Positions 6,793 to 7,516 of a stretch of 7,516 bases of DNA are shown one piece after another (positions within the stretch are counted from its first letter, which is position 1; each line of letters starts with the position of its first letter). Both the position numbers and the translations under genes were made by a program. The stretch spans positions 1 to 7,516 of the forward strand of contig CALFTO010000141.1 of NCBI GenBank assembly GCA_937916195.1. The letters run 5' to 3'. This stretch comes from an uncultured Clostridia bacterium (GTDB lineage Bacteria > Bacillota > Clostridia > Oscillospirales > Acutalibacteraceae). The notes under the pieces are model-generated. The model saw nothing but the letters and a program-made list of their open reading frames with translations. It had not been told where the DNA came from and searched no databases.

Positions 6793-6969
6793 ATGGCTAA
6801 GAAAGAAAAAGTAATGGTTGGCGAAGGCGTAGGATTTGAGAGAATCCGCAGAATTACAGGCTACCTTGTTGGTACTCTTGATAGATTTAACGATGCTAAA
6901 TATGCAGAGGTGCAGGACAGAGTTAAGCATTCAATCGGCACAGGCAAGGGAGAAATGGAGCAGGTATAA
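6793..6969 (+). CDS. Stand-alone glycyl radical domain of class III ribonucleotide reductase (58 aa)
   Basis: This small protein reads as the C-terminal glycyl radical domain normally fused to NrdD. Residues 15-47 contain FERIRRITGYLVG, then DRFNDAK and DRVKH. This matches the family pattern RRVCGYLG...FNAGK...RVKH at the end of E. coli NrdD (recalled from memory). Gly23 (codon 6859-6861) is the predicted radical glycine. The first nine residues are charged and probably a linker. It is in the same frame as nrdD but separated by 39 bases with three in-frame TAA stops, and it has its own AAGGAGG. Its stop TAA shares a base with the nrdG ATG. The protein would dock into the NrdD barrel near Cys452 and be activated by NrdG. 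Its role is inferred by homology and context. Confidence 0.9.
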   Translation: MAKKEKVMVGEGVGFERIRRITGYLVGTLDRFNDAKYAEVQDRVKHSIGTGKGEMEQV

Positions 6970-7478
6970 TGGCAACGCCCCTAAGACTTGCAGGTGTTAT
7001 CCGTGAATCTATCGTTGACGGACCGGGTTGGCGTTTCGTAGTGTTTGCACAAGGCTGTAAGCACAATTGCGAGGGCTGTCATAACCCAGAAACTCACGAT
7101 ATGAACGGCGGGTACGAAAGCAGCGCGGAACGAATTATTGAAGCAGTAAAGGCTGATAAATTGCTTAAGGGCGTTACCCTTTCGGGCGGTGACCCCTTTG
7201 AGCAGGCTGAAAACTTTTCAGTGCTTGCCAAAATGGTGCACGATTTAGGTCTTGATATAGTAACCTATACGGGCTATACCTTTGAACAGCTTTACAAAGG
7301 AATGGCTAAAAATGAGGGTTGGAAGCATCTTTTAGAACAGACCGACATTTTAATTGACGGTAAGTTCATATTGGCAAAAAAGTCACTTAATTGCAAATTC
7401 CGTGGCTCAACAAATCAAAGAGTTCTCGATTCAAAAAAATCCTTGGCAACAGGAAAAGCAGTTGAAATCGAGATATAA
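6969..7478 (+). CDS. nrdG: Anaerobic ribonucleotide reductase activating enzyme NrdG (radical SAM)
   Basis: This radical SAM activase (169 aa, normal length) uses a [4Fe-4S] cluster and S-adenosylmethionine to abstract hydrogen from the reductase glycine. The cluster motif CX3CX2C is CKHNCEGC (Cys30, Cys34, Cys37). It is preceded by SIVDGPGWRFVVFAQG and followed by HNPETHD, and SGGDPFEQ (72-79) is the SAM-binding GGDP motif. FRGSTNQRVLD (144-154) is the typical NrdG C-terminal signature. The start ATG overlaps the stop of the 58-aa gene by one base (TAATG). A GGAG at 6957-6960 lies eight bases upstream, within that gene, so the two are translationally coupled. Its substrate here is predicted to be the small glycyl radical protein rather than NrdD itself. 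Confidence 0.96.
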   Translation: MATPLRLAGVIRESIVDGPGWRFVVFAQGCKHNCEGCHNPETHDMNGGYESSAERIIEAVKADKLLKGVTLSGGDPFEQAENFSVLAKMVHDLGLDIVTYTGYTFEQLYKGMAKNEGWKHLLEQTDILIDGKFILAKKSLNCKFRGSTNQRVLDSKKSLATGKAVEIEI

Positions 7479-7482
7479 AATT

Positions 7483-7516
7483 AACAGCAGACGACTGACC
7501 CCGTCTGCTGTTTTTT
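7483..7516 (+). terminator. Intrinsic terminator of the nrdD operon
   Basis: AACAGCAGACG (7483-7493) pairs perfectly with CGTCTGCTGTT (7502-7512) in an 11-bp stem with an 8-base loop, followed by an uninterrupted T run to the window end. It begins four bases after the nrdG stop, closing the three-gene operon. The T run may continue past the window. Confidence 0.92.

Noticed and set aside
6751..6795. Readthrough, recoding or frameshift joining NrdD to the 58-aa protein
   Set aside because: The two genes share a frame, but three TAA stops (two in tandem) and a strong independent ribosome binding site lie between them. I see no slippery site, selenocysteine-like TGA or other recoding signal.
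6550..6930. 126-codon open frame on the - strand across the nrdD end and the 58-aa gene
   Set aside because: It is antisense to two well-supported genes. Its residues are typical of a reverse-frame shadow (rich in Leu, Phe, Cys and Val with no domain), and no ribosome binding site was evident.

Overview
The window reads as chromosomal DNA of an anaerobic, low-to-moderate G+C Gram-positive bacterium, most likely a gut-type Clostridia (Oscillospiraceae/Ruminococcaceae-like). This is inferred from the strong GGAGG-type ribosome binding sites, the gene families, the strictly anaerobic class III ribonucleotide reductase and the A/T-rich intergenic DNA. No taxonomic marker is present, so the lineage is a guess. 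All six genes are on the + strand, in two transcription units. Each unit ends in a good intrinsic terminator.

Unit 1 (about 11-4186) is a complete polyamine ABC importer, potA-potB-potC-potD. It has a well-formed sigma-A promoter (TTGACT, 17 bp, TATAGT) and a short structured leader. potA starts at a TTG codon. potB/potC and potC/potD overlap by four bases (ATGA). PotA is the ATPase, PotB and PotC are the permeases, and PotD is the extracellular binding protein. PotD lacks a lipobox and instead carries a C-terminal membrane helix, so it looks tethered at its C-terminus.

The 320-base gap (4118-4437) holds the pot terminator and then the nrd control region. A promoter with a perfect TTGACA -35 box is overlapped by one NrdR-box-like palindrome, and a second lies just downstream of the predicted transcription start. 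The pot terminator hairpin itself carries a third, near-consensus NrdR-box-like core.

Unit 2 (about 4333-7516) encodes the anaerobic ribonucleotide reductase: the large subunit NrdD (771 aa), a 58-aa protein, and the activating enzyme NrdG. The main finding is that the glycyl radical domain is not at the end of NrdD. It is encoded by the separate 58-aa gene at 6793-6969, which carries RRITGYLVG and DRVKH and has its own strong ribosome binding site. NrdD ends instead in a Cys-rich segment and a tail that looks like a degenerate copy of the same domain. The enzyme therefore appears to be split into a catalytic barrel protein and a small, possibly exchangeable, glycyl radical subunit. The small gene is translationally coupled to the activase that would install its radical.
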